From NCBI GenBank assembly GCA_023384675.1, contig JAHDVK010000005.1:124001-188000 (forward strand): a stretch of 64,000 nt of DNA. The letters run 5' to 3'. Both the position numbers and the translations under genes were made by a program. The stretch is from Bryobacteraceae bacterium. Its GTDB lineage: Bacteria > Acidobacteriota > Terriglobia > Bryobacterales > Bryobacteraceae. The notes below the pieces were generated by a model, which had not been told where the DNA came from, did not search any database, and saw only the letters and a list, made by a program, of their open reading frames with translations. Positions 52,659-61,850 of the stretch are shown piece after piece; the first letter of the stretch is position 1; each line of letters starts with the position of its first letter.

Positions 52659-53858
52659 ATGCGTGTTCGGACAGTCTGTGCGCTGTTGGCGTGCGCCGCG
52701 CTTGCAGCCGGGCAGCCGCCCGTCCTGGTGATCGCGCTCGACGGCTTCCGTCACGACTATGCGCGGCGGGATGGGGCGGAAGCGCTGCTGGCGCTCGAGC
52801 GGGAGGGGGCCTCGATCCGCGCCTGGAGCCCGGCGTTCCCCTCGACCACGTTTCCGAACTTTCACTCGATGGCGACCGGGCTGAGGCCCGCCCGGCACGG
52901 CATCGTGGCCATGGTGTTCCGCGACCGCGAGACCGGCCGGGGCTTCAGCTACATGCGGAATGCGGCGGAGGGTTTCTGGTATGGCGGGCGGCCGATTTGG
53001 GAGGTGGCCGAGGAGCAGGGCGTTCTGAGCGCGGCGTATTTCTGGCCGGGGACGGAGGCGGGGGTGAACGGCCGATACCCGAGCTATTTCAAGCGCTACG
53101 ATCCGCGGGCGGCGCACGAAGAGCGGATCGGGCAGGTACTCGACTGGTTCCGGCTGCCGGAGAGCGAGCGGCCGGGGTTGGCCATCGTTTATTTTGCGGA
53201 CGTGGATTCGATGGGACACGCGCACGGGCCGGATTCCCCGCAGGTGAACGACGCGGTACGGCGGGTGGATGCGGCGGTGGGGGAGATTGTGCGGGGCGTG
53301 CGGGCGTTGCGGGCCGGCGTCAATATCCTGGTGGTGTCGGACCACGGAATGAGCGCGGTAGATCAGGTGATCGACTTCACCGGAGACGCCGATCTGAGCG
53401 GATGCAAAGCGGCGAACGAAGCGCCGATGACGATGCTGTACTGCGAGGAGCCTGAGCGGGTGCGGGCGGAATTGCTGGCGCGCGAGCGGGCGTACACGGT
53501 GGAGCGGCGGGGCGAATTAGCGGCGCACCTCGAGTATGAAGGCAACGCCCGGATTGGCGATTTGATCGTGCGTCCGAAGGGGAAGTCGATCGTCTATGCC
53601 CTGCCGCCGGGAGACGCGGAAGCCGCGGCAGTACCGGCCTTGAAGGGGATGCATGGGTACGACCCGGCATCGAATCCGGAGATGCTGGGGATCCTGATTG
53701 GGGCGGGCCCGGCGTTCCGGCCCGGGGCGCGGGTAGAGGAGGCGCGGACGGTGGATCTGTATCCGCTGTTGGGAAAGCTGTTGGGGTTGAAGCTCCCCGA
53801 GGAGGTGGATGGAAAGTTCAGCCGGGTGCGGGGATTGCTGCGAGAATCCGGGCGATGA
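52659..53858 (+). CDS. Exported nucleotide pyrophosphatase/phosphodiesterase
   Basis: 399 residues, alkaline-phosphatase superfamily, NPP type. Signal peptide (about 1-19), then metal Asp in VIALDGFRHDYA near 27, the Thr nucleophile in FPSTTFPNFHSMATGL near 66 and metal ligands in DSMGHAHGPDS and VVSDHGMS. It should cleave phosphodiesters outside the cytoplasm. It starts 15 bases after the fliM stop, yet a functional link is unlikely. Its 3' end overlaps the convergent hydrolase gene by about 40 bases. Confidence 0.9.
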   Translation: MRVRTVCALLACAALAAGQPPVLVIALDGFRHDYARRDGAEALLALEREGASIRAWSPAFPSTTFPNFHSMATGLRPARHGIVAMVFRDRETGRGFSYMRNAAEGFWYGGRPIWEVAEEQGVLSAAYFWPGTEAGVNGRYPSYFKRYDPRAAHEERIGQVLDWFRLPESERPGLAIVYFADVDSMGHAHGPDSPQVNDAVRRVDAAVGEIVRGVRALRAGVNILVVSDHGMSAVDQVIDFTGDADLSGCKAANEAPMTMLYCEEPERVRAELLARERAYTVERRGELAAHLEYEGNARIGDLIVRPKGKSIVYALPPGDAEAAAVPALKGMHGYDPASNPEMLGILIGAGPAFRPGARVEEARTVDLYPLLGKLLGLKLPEEVDGKFSRVRGLLRESGR

Positions 53859-54558
53859 CTTCGTCCCAGACATCGGGGTCGTGCTCGATCAAGGTGTGGG
53901 CGCCCATGAAGAGGCGGTGTTTGGGGAAGTCCTCGGAGGTGTCGATCGTGCGGGCGCGGCCGCGGTAAGTGACCCGGCGGTTGAACAGGATTCGGGTTTG
54001 CCCGGGATCCCCGGCGCGGATGAGGGGCGCGCCTTTGATGAACCAGTGATCGCGCTGGAAGATGTTGGCGGCGGCGGCGACATTGGGCGGCACGATGTAA
54101 CTGTCGCGGCCGTAGCTGTCGATGAGGAAGGCGAGCCGGACGGGAGCGCCCCATTCGTTGAGGGTGCGGGAGAGCTGAAGGACGGCGCGGCCGCCGAGCG
54201 ATTGCCCGAAAAGAATCACGTTCGCCTGCGCGGCTTCTTCGGGTGAAAGTTCGCCATTGTTGTCGAAATCGAAGGCTTTTTTGATGAGTTCGCGCGCGAG
54301 TTCGAGCTTGTGATTTTCGACGGTTTCCACGTACACGCCTGGCAGTTTTTTGCGCTTGAGGACGATGGCGGTGCGGCGGATGCAGCGCGCGGGGTTGTCC
54401 CAGCGTTCCCAGCCGCCGACGATGCCGAGGACGAGGGTTTCGCCGGGCTTCACGGGGAGGGGCATGGTGAAGTCCGAGAAGGTCTGGTTGCGGGAATCGG
54501 CGAGGGCGGTGAATGAGGCGGCAAGAAGCAGCAGGATCGGTTGGAGCAGCCAGGCCAC
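53818..54558 (-). CDS. Exported alpha/beta-hydrolase-like protein with an EF-hand loop
   Basis: 246 residues from GTG 54558, chosen because a signal peptide (AWLLQPILLLLAASFTALADS) starts there; the frame is open to an ATG at 54660 with poor N-terminal sequence. The nucleophile-elbow motif GQSLGGRAVLQL is near residue 120. Just before it stands DFDNNGELSPEEA, a well-formed EF-hand Ca2+ loop with D, D, N, E and E at ligand positions. Substrate unknown; lipase or esterase is likely. Confidence 0.72.
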   Translation of the reverse strand: MAWLLQPILLLLAASFTALADSRNQTFSDFTMPLPVKPGETLVLGIVGGWERWDNPARCIRRTAIVLKRKKLPGVYVETVENHKLELARELIKKAFDFDNNGELSPEEAAQANVILFGQSLGGRAVLQLSRTLNEWGAPVRLAFLIDSYGRDSYIVPPNVAAAANIFQRDHWFIKGAPLIRAGDPGQTRILFNRRVTYRGRARTIDTSEDFPKHRLFMGAHTLIEHDPDVWDEVIARILAAIPAPG

Positions 54559-54663
54559 TGCTTGTATTGTCGCGTGGAAACGGACCGACAGGTGTGGCCG
54601 GCGCGGTGAACTGGCCGCCGACGATGCGGGCACCGCTGGAGGCAATGTCATATGCGCCATCGA

Positions 54664-54824
54664 TCAAGCCGGGGGGTATGGCGCATGGCGTCGCCGTGGT
54701 GACGGGCATGGTCCTTGAGGAGTTGGAAGTGGAGCCGGTCGTCTTCGGCCCGGAAATGGGTCTTTTGGCGGTAGTTCCCGCGTTGGGTGATGTGGTACGG
54801 GACACCTGGCAGAACCGAGCGCGG
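54664..54824 (-). pseudogene. N-terminal fragment of a Y1 (RAYT/IS200-like) transposase
   Basis: The reverse strand reads PRSVLPGVPYHITQRGNYRQ, then KTHFRAEDDRLHFQLLKDHA, the N-terminus of REP-associated tyrosine transposases (HxH-type Y1_Tnp family). The match ends after about 55 residues and there is no downstream tyrosine-containing part. A separate C-terminal piece of the same family lies at 58085-58517. Confidence 0.8.
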
Positions 54825-54928
54825 GGGTTGCCCGAACGCTGTAGCTCCGGCTTAGAGGACCAAGAGTGGAATCAGCAGCTTCATGACGATGCGAGCAATG
54901 CCAGTCAACCGCGACAGAGCCCGGCCGT

Positions 54929-57715
54929 CTACCGGATATGAAGTAGCTTCGCGCCGCGGACGATGACCCGGCGGTGTGAATGCCACGCGCCTTCGGGTCC
55001 TTCTTCCCGGGAGAAGAATGTCAGGTGGATGACGTCGCCGAGGACGGGCGCGCCGGTGACGCGATGCGTCGTGTCGTAGGTTTGCGTTCTGGACTCGAAC
55101 TCCTTCGGGTTGAGCACGTATTCAAACTGGCCATCCGTCACCGGGATCCATTGCTGGTCGATGACGGCGCCGGGAATGACGGCCGCGGCGTAGACCTGCC
55201 GGGCGGTGCTCCGGCCCTTGATGCGGATGCCGGTCACGGGGTCCATGTTCCAGTCTTCGGGTAGATCCAGCGTGAGTTCGGGCGCGGAGGCGGGCTTGTC
55301 GCGCTCGATGACATAGAGGTCGCCGCCCTCGGGGGGCAAGCCGGGGACGCCGCCCTTGAAGCCCTGCCAATCACCTTCCATGGTGTAGCGGTACACGCCA
55401 GGCTGGTCCATGACGAAGCGGTCGCGGGCGACGAAACTGCCGAATTTGTCGCCCTGGCCGGAGGTGGAGACCTTGCGCCCGTCGGGATAGGTGAGCGTCA
55501 CCTGAACATCGGCGGGCAGAACCGGGTCGATCTGGGCCGCGGCCGCGAAGACCGAGCCGGTGGTATAGACCATCCCGGGGCGGGGACCCACGAGGAAAAA
55601 GCGGGCGCGCTGGCGGTGGGGGCCCATCAGTTCTTCCTCGCCCGGGCCCGTGATGCGGTTGTCGTGGGTGTTCTGTTCGAGCAGAAAAGCGCTGGCGAGG
55701 TATCCGGCGTAAAGCGGAGGCTCGCCGGCGCGGCGGAGCACGACGCCGCCGATGAGGCGGTAGATGTCGCCGGGCAGGTCCCCGTTCGGAGAGGCGCCGA
55801 TCTGTCCGCCGAAGCTGTTGGGCGAGAGCGACCAATAGGGTGCGCGGACGCGGTCTTCCCCGATCAGGAAGCGGCCCATGAAACCCGGGCGCGGGGCGGC
55901 CGTGTAGTAGTAGGCCCACTCGGTGATGTACTCGGGGAACAGATGCGGCGAGAAGCCGTTCGAGGTGCGGAGCTGGAGGTTTGTACGGTTGATGCCCTGG
56001 AAACGGGTGTCGTAGGTTGCTGCGTCCCTGGCTTCCCACATCAGCGTGTGCACGATCTTGTTCGCGCCGCGGTCGTCACTCGCCATTTGGAGAACATCGC
56101 CGGAGCGGTATGGGAAGTTGATGTGATCCAGATAGTAGGTGCCGTCGGCGAAGTACTCGCCTTCGCGGCGGGTGTGGCCGCGCTCGACGTATTGCTTTTC
56201 GATGTAGAGCTTCTTACCGCGCGCTTCGATGGGCGAATCCTCGGGATAGACGACGCCGGCGTGGCGCATGGTGCAGACCCACAGATGGCCGTTTTCATCC
56301 TGGTGTTTGGCCAGCACGTGCGCCCAGTATTCGCCGGGCTCGTCGAACACAAGCGGCTTCATGCCTTCGGCGGCGGAGAAGACGCCGCCCGGCGAGGCTT
56401 TGCCGGCATAGCGAAGCTCCTTGACGCGCGAGGGATCGGATTGGGGGTAGAGACGGGCGGTGACTTCGACGTGGGCGGGAAAGGCCGGCGCGAAGCCGAT
56501 AGGGCGGCCATAGGAGTTGCCCACCGGATAGCTCATGCCCTGAAACGTGGCCGTGGCCATGGTCATGCGTTTGGCGATCCAGAAGCGGTAGGTGCCTCCG
56601 CCCTGGTAGCGGTTTCCGCGGGCATCCTCGTACCAGCCGGTGGCGCGGACGATGTGGAGCCCGTAAGCAGCCGGCCTCCAGGCAGTGAAGGCGCTCCTCC
56701 TCGTGCTGGGCCAGCGGCCGGTGAGGGCAACAAAGGGGGCGGTGCCCAGGTTGGTCACCGTGCCGTCCGGCGCGGTCACTTCCACTGTCAACTGGCCGCG
56801 ATTGCCGGCCCATCCGATATTGCTGCGATCCTCGATGGTATCGGGGATCACCCGCGGCTCGAGCGAATAGGAGATGACGCGCGAATCGGCGTTGAACATC
56901 GGCAGAATGACGTCGTCCTGGATCAGGTTGCGGCCCGAGATGGCGAACCAGCTTTGATCCTCATCGGCCACAACGCCGCGGTAGCCGTTCGAGTTGTAGC
57001 CGTTCAGAAGCACCCAGGGCACGCGCGGCTGGATGGTTTCACCGTCGACGGGCGTGCCGGAGACGTGGGGGCCTGAGGCCCGGATGAGGGGCGAATAGGC
57101 GTGGCTTTCATTGGGCCTGCCCTTGGGAAAGGGTCGCGTCGAGAAGCCTTCGCCGCTGAGCGACACGCGCCTGGCGCCGGCCAGGAAACCGTAGTCGATG
57201 CGCACGCGGTAGATGCCGGGCGGCAGACCCTCCGCTAGCGTCTGCCGGAGAACGAATGTGGCGCTGTAGCCGCCGTCCTGCCGCGCCAGAGTGGCCAGCT
57301 TCAGCGTGCTCATCTGATCGAAGGGCGTCTGGAAGCCGTAACCGAAGCGGCGGGTGACGGCGCCTTGGATGCCGCCCTCGATGGGCAGGCCGGCCGGCGT
57401 CAACAGCGTGGAGAACCTTTCGTCGTTCGCCCAGCGCATGCGGCCCGCGGCGTCGAAGGTGCGTTCGGCGGTGGCCAGTGCGATAACGCTGTCCACCGTG
57501 ATTCCGGCGGCGGCGAGGCTGTCGAGGTGGGCCTGAGTGAAGAACAGCGTGGTTCGCACTTCCACCGTGTCGCCCGGTTTCCAGGCTTCGGGGGTGACAT
57601 GGGTTTCCGCCCGCCACTCGCCATGGCTGGTCCAGCCGGGTCCGGCAAACTGGAGTACTCCGGTCTGGGCACACGTCAAGACCGGAAGGAGAAGAAGAAG
57701 AAACAACGCGCGCAT
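54929..57715 (-). CDS. Large exported protein of unknown function
   Basis: 928 residues with a signal peptide (MRALFLLLLLPVLTCAQ). The mature protein is rich in Trp, Tyr and Gly with beta-sandwich-like segments and no obvious membrane spans. Recurring pieces such as GIYRVRIDYGF, GEYWAHVLAKHQDENGHLW and GVYRYTMEGDWQGF look like Ig-like modules. I recognise no catalytic motif or family. It is intact and long, so it is expressed for a purpose, perhaps carbohydrate or surface binding. RAYT remnants flank it on both sides. Confidence 0.75.
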   Translation of the reverse strand: MRALFLLLLLPVLTCAQTGVLQFAGPGWTSHGEWRAETHVTPEAWKPGDTVEVRTTLFFTQAHLDSLAAAGITVDSVIALATAERTFDAAGRMRWANDERFSTLLTPAGLPIEGGIQGAVTRRFGYGFQTPFDQMSTLKLATLARQDGGYSATFVLRQTLAEGLPPGIYRVRIDYGFLAGARRVSLSGEGFSTRPFPKGRPNESHAYSPLIRASGPHVSGTPVDGETIQPRVPWVLLNGYNSNGYRGVVADEDQSWFAISGRNLIQDDVILPMFNADSRVISYSLEPRVIPDTIEDRSNIGWAGNRGQLTVEVTAPDGTVTNLGTAPFVALTGRWPSTRRSAFTAWRPAAYGLHIVRATGWYEDARGNRYQGGGTYRFWIAKRMTMATATFQGMSYPVGNSYGRPIGFAPAFPAHVEVTARLYPQSDPSRVKELRYAGKASPGGVFSAAEGMKPLVFDEPGEYWAHVLAKHQDENGHLWVCTMRHAGVVYPEDSPIEARGKKLYIEKQYVERGHTRREGEYFADGTYYLDHINFPYRSGDVLQMASDDRGANKIVHTLMWEARDAATYDTRFQGINRTNLQLRTSNGFSPHLFPEYITEWAYYYTAAPRPGFMGRFLIGEDRVRAPYWSLSPNSFGGQIGASPNGDLPGDIYRLIGGVVLRRAGEPPLYAGYLASAFLLEQNTHDNRITGPGEEELMGPHRQRARFFLVGPRPGMVYTTGSVFAAAAQIDPVLPADVQVTLTYPDGRKVSTSGQGDKFGSFVARDRFVMDQPGVYRYTMEGDWQGFKGGVPGLPPEGGDLYVIERDKPASAPELTLDLPEDWNMDPVTGIRIKGRSTARQVYAAAVIPGAVIDQQWIPVTDGQFEYVLNPKEFESRTQTYDTTHRVTGAPVLGDVIHLTFFSREEGPEGAWHSHRRVIVRGAKLLHIR

Positions 57716-58084
57716 AGATTCCCCGTATATCAGGCCTGAATATCTGCTTTGGCCTGTGCATCTGGAGTATACAGCATAGTCCGCGCCGCTGAAAAGGGCC
57801 CGGCGACCTAGTACCTGTGCCGGAAGGCGAGGGGATTCGGCGGGCTAAGCGCCAGGCACCGGATTCAGCCGGATGCGCCCGGCCGCTTCCCCGTGGGGCC
57901 ACCTATCCGGCTGAGGCGGCTTCAGTTACGAGGCAGAAAAATCGGCCTCCACACCTGTTTGTCCGGTTGAAACAATCGGCCAGAATTTCTCTTCGCAAGA
58001 TATCGTATATGGTTCGCGCCCTTACTCTCGCGGTTGCCGGTCTGGGCCGATGGGAGCCGATGGGGGGTAAGACCCCGGTTCCCC
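57716..58084. other. Intergenic stretch before the RAYT fragment
   Basis: No gene is supported. It contains a GCCGATGGGA-type repeat around 58046-58066 and inverted GC-rich segments near 57845-57890. Confidence 0.45.
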
Positions 58085-58517
58085 ATGCCTCATCACGTTC
58101 ACCTCGTCGCCTTACCGCAGCACCCGGACTCCTTTGCGCGCACGTTTCCCCGGGTTCATTCCGAATATGCCCGCGCCATCCACATGCGCCTGCGGCGTGT
58201 AGGTCATTTATGGCAGGCACGTTACGGCTCGACGCCCGTGGATGAAACACATTTCCGGGCCGCTTTGCTGTCTGTGGAGCAAAATCCGGTCCTGGCCCGC
58301 CTCGTGGCGCGCCCGGCACACGCCGGAGACCTGGAAGTTATACCTGGACAAAGGGTGACTGGAGGCCGCCCTGATCGGGGGAATCCGCGACGCAGCCCAA
58401 CGAGGCCAACCGCTCGGCCACGAAGCGTTCGTCAAACAGGTACGGGACGCCTGGAAGGCGGACTCCCTGGCCGAACCCCCGGGAGCTGTGATAAGTCTTG
58501 AAATGGCAGCAACTTAA
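58085..58517 (+). pseudogene. C-terminal fragment of a Y1 (RAYT) transposase, frameshifted
   Basis: From 58085 it reads MPHHVHLVALPQHPDSFART, then SEYARAIHMRLRRVGHLWQARY and VEQNPVLARLVARP, the HUH-type second half of RAYT proteins. Near 58345 the frame shifts, and the end continues in another frame as GIRDAAQRGQPLGHEAF to a stop at 58517. The N-terminal half is missing. It is not a working gene. Confidence 0.85.
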
Positions 58518-58664
58518 CCCGACCTTCGCAACTGACGCCCGAAAATTGCGATTCTCCGGGCTTTTGCCCGAGTCAGTCTCCTCGGGGCAACGGCGGTGAC
58601 TCTAATACCCGCCGTAGTGCCCGCCTGAAGAGAACCCGCGTTGAAAAAGGAGCCATCTCGCCCT

Positions 58665-59282
58665 TTATTCGCCCCGAGTTGGGAAGGTTGGGTTAGAGGA
58701 CGACCGGACGCGCCGCCAGGCCCGCACAATCCATGCAAATACCAGCACGAGGAGCGCCGTGCGGGCGGCAAAGCAGGTGCTGGCCATCACGGCCTCGGCG
58801 TCGCCCGGATTGCGGCTGAGCAGCATACGCAGCACGGCCATGTTCTCCACGGCGTGCAACAGCGCCGCGATCCAGACGGCAATCGACAGGCTGAAACCCG
58901 CTACCGGCATCCGCGCCGGAACGGCCAGCCAGGCGCAGGCCAGGCTCAGCGTGAACGCGTAGAGAAAGATGAGCGGGAAGCGCATCTGCGCCAGCCCCAG
59001 TGCCCGGTCCACCAGGCCGCGCGGCAGTTGCTGGATCGCTTCGCCGGCGCTCCGGGGCTTGGGCGCTCCGGGGCTTAGCAGGTCCCACGCGTCGATGATC
59101 TCGCGCGCGCCATAGCCGTCGCGCGCCGCCACCAGGCTCCACAACCCCGCGGGCGCCGTGGGGTTCATCAGCGCGAAGTTGCGCGCCACCAGCCAGCCCG
59201 AGACGGCAAGCGTGAGAACGGCCAGCGGAACGAGCACGCGTGCCCGCCAGCCGGCCGGGATCAATTCAAACGGATGGAACAT
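58665..59282 (-). CDS. Four-span membrane protein, unknown
   Basis: 205 residues with hydrophobic spans at about 17-35, 104-124, 127-148 and 170-190, and a basic C-terminal tail. I do not recognise the family. It follows ndk by 22 bases on the same strand, so it is probably the last gene of the sucC-sucD-ndk operon. Confidence 0.7.
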   Translation of the reverse strand: MFHPFELIPAGWRARVLVPLAVLTLAVSGWLVARNFALMNPTAPAGLWSLVAARDGYGAREIIDAWDLLSPGAPKPRSAGEAIQQLPRGLVDRALGLAQMRFPLIFLYAFTLSLACAWLAVPARMPVAGFSLSIAVWIAALLHAVENMAVLRMLLSRNPGDAEAVMASTCFAARTALLVLVFAWIVRAWRRVRSSSNPTFPTRGE

Positions 59283-59304
59283 GGCGGCCTCCGCCGCGCG
59301 CGCG

Positions 59305-59718
59305 TCAGCTCAACTCCGAAGCGCGGAAAAACCAGGCAAGCTCGATCGCCGCGTTCTCCGGACTATCGGATCCGTGCGACGCGTTCCGGCCCACATTCGT
59401 CCCGTAGAGCTTCCGGACGGTGCCTTCATCGGCCTTCGCCGGGTCGGTGGCGCCCATGACCTCGCGCCATTTCGCCACGGCGTCCTCGCGCTCCAGCGCC
59501 AGCAACACCACGGGCCCTTCGGTCATGAACTCGACCAGCTCTCCAAAAAACGGCCGCTCCTTGTGAACGGCATAAAATCCCTCAGCCTCGGCGCGCGACA
59601 ACCGCTGCATGCGCATCGCCAGCACCTTGAAGCCGCTCTTCTCGATCAGGGCGAGGATGTTGCCCGCGTTGCCCGCCGCCACCGCATCAGGTTTGATTAT
59701 TGCAAACGTTTTCTGCAC
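59305..59718 (-). CDS. ndk: Nucleoside diphosphate kinase
   Basis: 137 residues transferring gamma-phosphates between nucleoside di- and triphosphates. KTFAIIKPDAV is the standard N-terminus and GRNASHGSDSPENA contains the phosphohistidine. The frame is open upstream, but GTG 59718 with AGAAGGAAAG about 8 bases ahead gives the family N-terminus. It lies 20 bases after sucD, so it may balance the GDP/ADP nucleotides of succinyl-CoA synthetase. Confidence 0.95.
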   Translation of the reverse strand: MQKTFAIIKPDAVAAGNAGNILALIEKSGFKVLAMRMQRLSRAEAEGFYAVHKERPFFGELVEFMTEGPVVLLALEREDAVAKWREVMGATDPAKADEGTVRKLYGTNVGRNASHGSDSPENAAIELAWFFRASELS

Positions 59719-59738
59719 TTTATGCTTTCCTTCTTGAA

Positions 59739-60614
59739 CTAAAGCTTGAGGGCCTGCTTCACCCGCGCGCCCATGTCGGCGGGGGACTGGCACACCAGAA
59801 TGCCCGCGTCCTCCATGGCGGCCATTTTGTCGCTGGCCTTGCCGCTGCCGCCCGAAATGATGGCGCCGGCATGGCCCATGCGGCGGCCCGGAGGCGCCGT
59901 CTGGCCCGCGATGAAGCCAATCACGGGCTTCTTCACGTGCTCCTTCACGTACGCCGCCGCGATCTCCTCGGCATTGCCGCCGATCTCGCCGATCAGGATG
60001 ATGGCCTCGGTGGCCGGATCCTCGTTGAACAGCTTCATGGCGTCCAGGTGCGTTGTGCCGATGATCGGATCGCCGCCGATGCCGATGCAGGTGGACTGGC
60101 CAATCCCGATGGCCGACAACTGCCCCACCGCCTCATACGTCAACGTGCCCGAGCGCGAAACCACGCCCACCGGACCCGGCTTATGAATGGGGCCGGGCAT
60201 GATGCCGATCTTGCATTCGCCCGGCGTAATGATGCCGGGGCAGTTCGGACCAATCAGCCGCGTGCCGGGATGATCGCCCAGAAACTGCCAGGCCTTGACC
60301 ATGTCCAGCGCCGGTATGCCCTCGGTGATGCACACCACCAGCGCCACCCCCGCATCGGCCGCTTCCATCACGGCGTCGGCGGCGAACGGCGGCGGCACGA
60401 ATATCACGCTCGCGTTCGCGCCGGTCTGCTTCACGGCTTCGGCCACGGTGTTGAACACCGGGCGGTCGAGGTGCTTCGTGCCGCCCTTGCCGGGCGTGAC
60501 GCCGCCCACGATGTTGGTGCCATAATCCATCGCCTGCTGCGCGTGGAAGGTGCCTTCTTTGCCGGTGAAGCCCTGAACCAAAACGCGCGTGTCTTTGTTG
60601 ACCAGAATGCTCAT
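59739..60614 (-). CDS. sucD: Succinate-CoA ligase, alpha subunit
   Basis: 291 residues. The CoA-binding Rossmann domain starts [20 protein letters not shown]; the active-site histidine is in [17 protein letters not shown] near 245 and [19 protein letters not shown] is near 124. Together with SucC it makes succinate and ATP/GTP from succinyl-CoA, or the reverse in the propionate route. It begins 18 bases after the sucC stop. Confidence 0.97.
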   Translation of the reverse strand: MSILVNKDTRVLVQGFTGKEGTFHAQQAMDYGTNIVGGVTPGKGGTKHLDRPVFNTVAEAVKQTGANASVIFVPPPFAADAVMEAADAGVALVVCITEGIPALDMVKAWQFLGDHPGTRLIGPNCPGIITPGECKIGIMPGPIHKPGPVGVVSRSGTLTYEAVGQLSAIGIGQSTCIGIGGDPIIGTTHLDAMKLFNEDPATEAIILIGEIGGNAEEIAAAYVKEHVKKPVIGFIAGQTAPPGRRMGHAGAIISGGSGKASDKMAAMEDAGILVCQSPADMGARVKQALKL

Positions 60615-60632
60615 GGTGGTTCCTGCTTCTCC

Positions 60633-61790
60633 TTACCGGGCCAGCGCGACGACCTTCTCCGCCGCGTCCTTCATGTCCGCCGCCACCGTGAAGTTCAGGC
60701 CGCTCTCGGCCAGAATCTTCCGCCCGAGTTCGACGTTGGTGCCCTCCATGCGGACCACGATCGGCACTTTCACATCCAGCACGCGCGCCGCCTCCACCAC
60801 GCCCGCCGCCAGCGTGTCGCAGCGCAGAATCCCGCCGAAAATGTTGATCAGGATCGCCTTCACGTGCGGGTCGGCCAGCAGGATATGGAAGGCGTTGCGG
60901 ACCTGGTCCTTGTTCGCCCCGCCGCCCACGTCGAGGAAGTTCGCGGGGCTGCCGCCGGCGTACTTGATGATGTCCATCGTCGCCATCGCCAGGCCGGCGC
61001 CGTTCACCATGCACGCCACGCTGCCGTCGAGCTTGATGTAGTTCAACCCGAACTGCGAGGCCTCCACTTCCAGCGGATCCTCCTCGTTCAGGTCCCGCAA
61101 CTCGGCGATGTCCTTGTGGCGGAACAGCGCATTGTCGTCGAAACCGATCTTGGCGTCGAGCGCGATGATCTTGTCGTCCTCAGTGAGGATCAGCGGGTTG
61201 ATTTCGGCCAGGTTGCAGTCGAGATCGGCATAGGCCTTCGCCAGCGCCGTCATCGCCTTGACCGCGGGGCCGACCGCCGGCGTGGGCAAGCCCAGCCCGA
61301 AGGCCAGCTTGCGCGCCTGCCACCCCATCAGGCCGGCGGCGGGATCGAATGGTTCCTTGAGGATCAGTTCCGGCGTCTTGGCGGCGACCTCTTCAATATC
61401 CATGCCTCCCGCGGCAGAGACCATCATCACGGGCTTGCCCACCGCGCGGTCCAGCACAATGCCGCAGTACAGCTCGCGGGCGATGGGCAGCGTCTCCTCC
61501 ACGAGCAGGCGCTGCACCAGCCGGCCTTCCGGCCCGGTCTGGTGGGTAACCAGGGTCATGCCGAGAATCTGCTGGGCCACCTCGCGCGCGGCATCCCGGT
61601 TGTCAGCCAGCTTCACGCCGCCGCCTTTGCCGCGGCCTCCGGCGTGAATCTGCGCCTTCACCACGACGCGCCCGCCAAGCTCCTTGGCGACCTCTTCGGC
61701 CTCATCGACGGTGCGCGCCATTCGTCCCCGGGGCACAGGGACACCGTAGCGGCCGAGGATCTCCTTGGCCTGATACTCGTGAATTTTCAT
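60633..61790 (-). CDS. sucC: Succinate-CoA ligase, beta subunit
   Basis: 385 residues, the usual length. ATP-grasp domain starting [38 protein letters not shown] near 53, the [16 protein letters not shown] metal region near 200-220 and the C-terminal [13 protein letters not shown] segment. The frame is open far upstream, but the family N-terminus fixes ATG 61790. It is divergent from trpD with 60 bases between. Confidence 0.97.
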   Translation of the reverse strand: MKIHEYQAKEILGRYGVPVPRGRMARTVDEAEEVAKELGGRVVVKAQIHAGGRGKGGGVKLADNRDAAREVAQQILGMTLVTHQTGPEGRLVQRLLVEETLPIARELYCGIVLDRAVGKPVMMVSAAGGMDIEEVAAKTPELILKEPFDPAAGLMGWQARKLAFGLGLPTPAVGPAVKAMTALAKAYADLDCNLAEINPLILTEDDKIIALDAKIGFDDNALFRHKDIAELRDLNEEDPLEVEASQFGLNYIKLDGSVACMVNGAGLAMATMDIIKYAGGSPANFLDVGGGANKDQVRNAFHILLADPHVKAILINIFGGILRCDTLAAGVVEAARVLDVKVPIVVRMEGTNVELGRKILAESGLNFTVAADMKDAAEKVVALAR

Positions 61791-61850
61791 AGAAATGCAG
61801 TCCGCGTGTGCTAGGCTCTTGAAGAAAAGCCCGCAAACTGCCAATATACC

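Noticed and set aside
55616-57076. 486-codon plus-strand frame opposite the large exported gene
   Set aside because: The reverse-strand gene has a signal peptide and full length; the plus frame has only biased composition.
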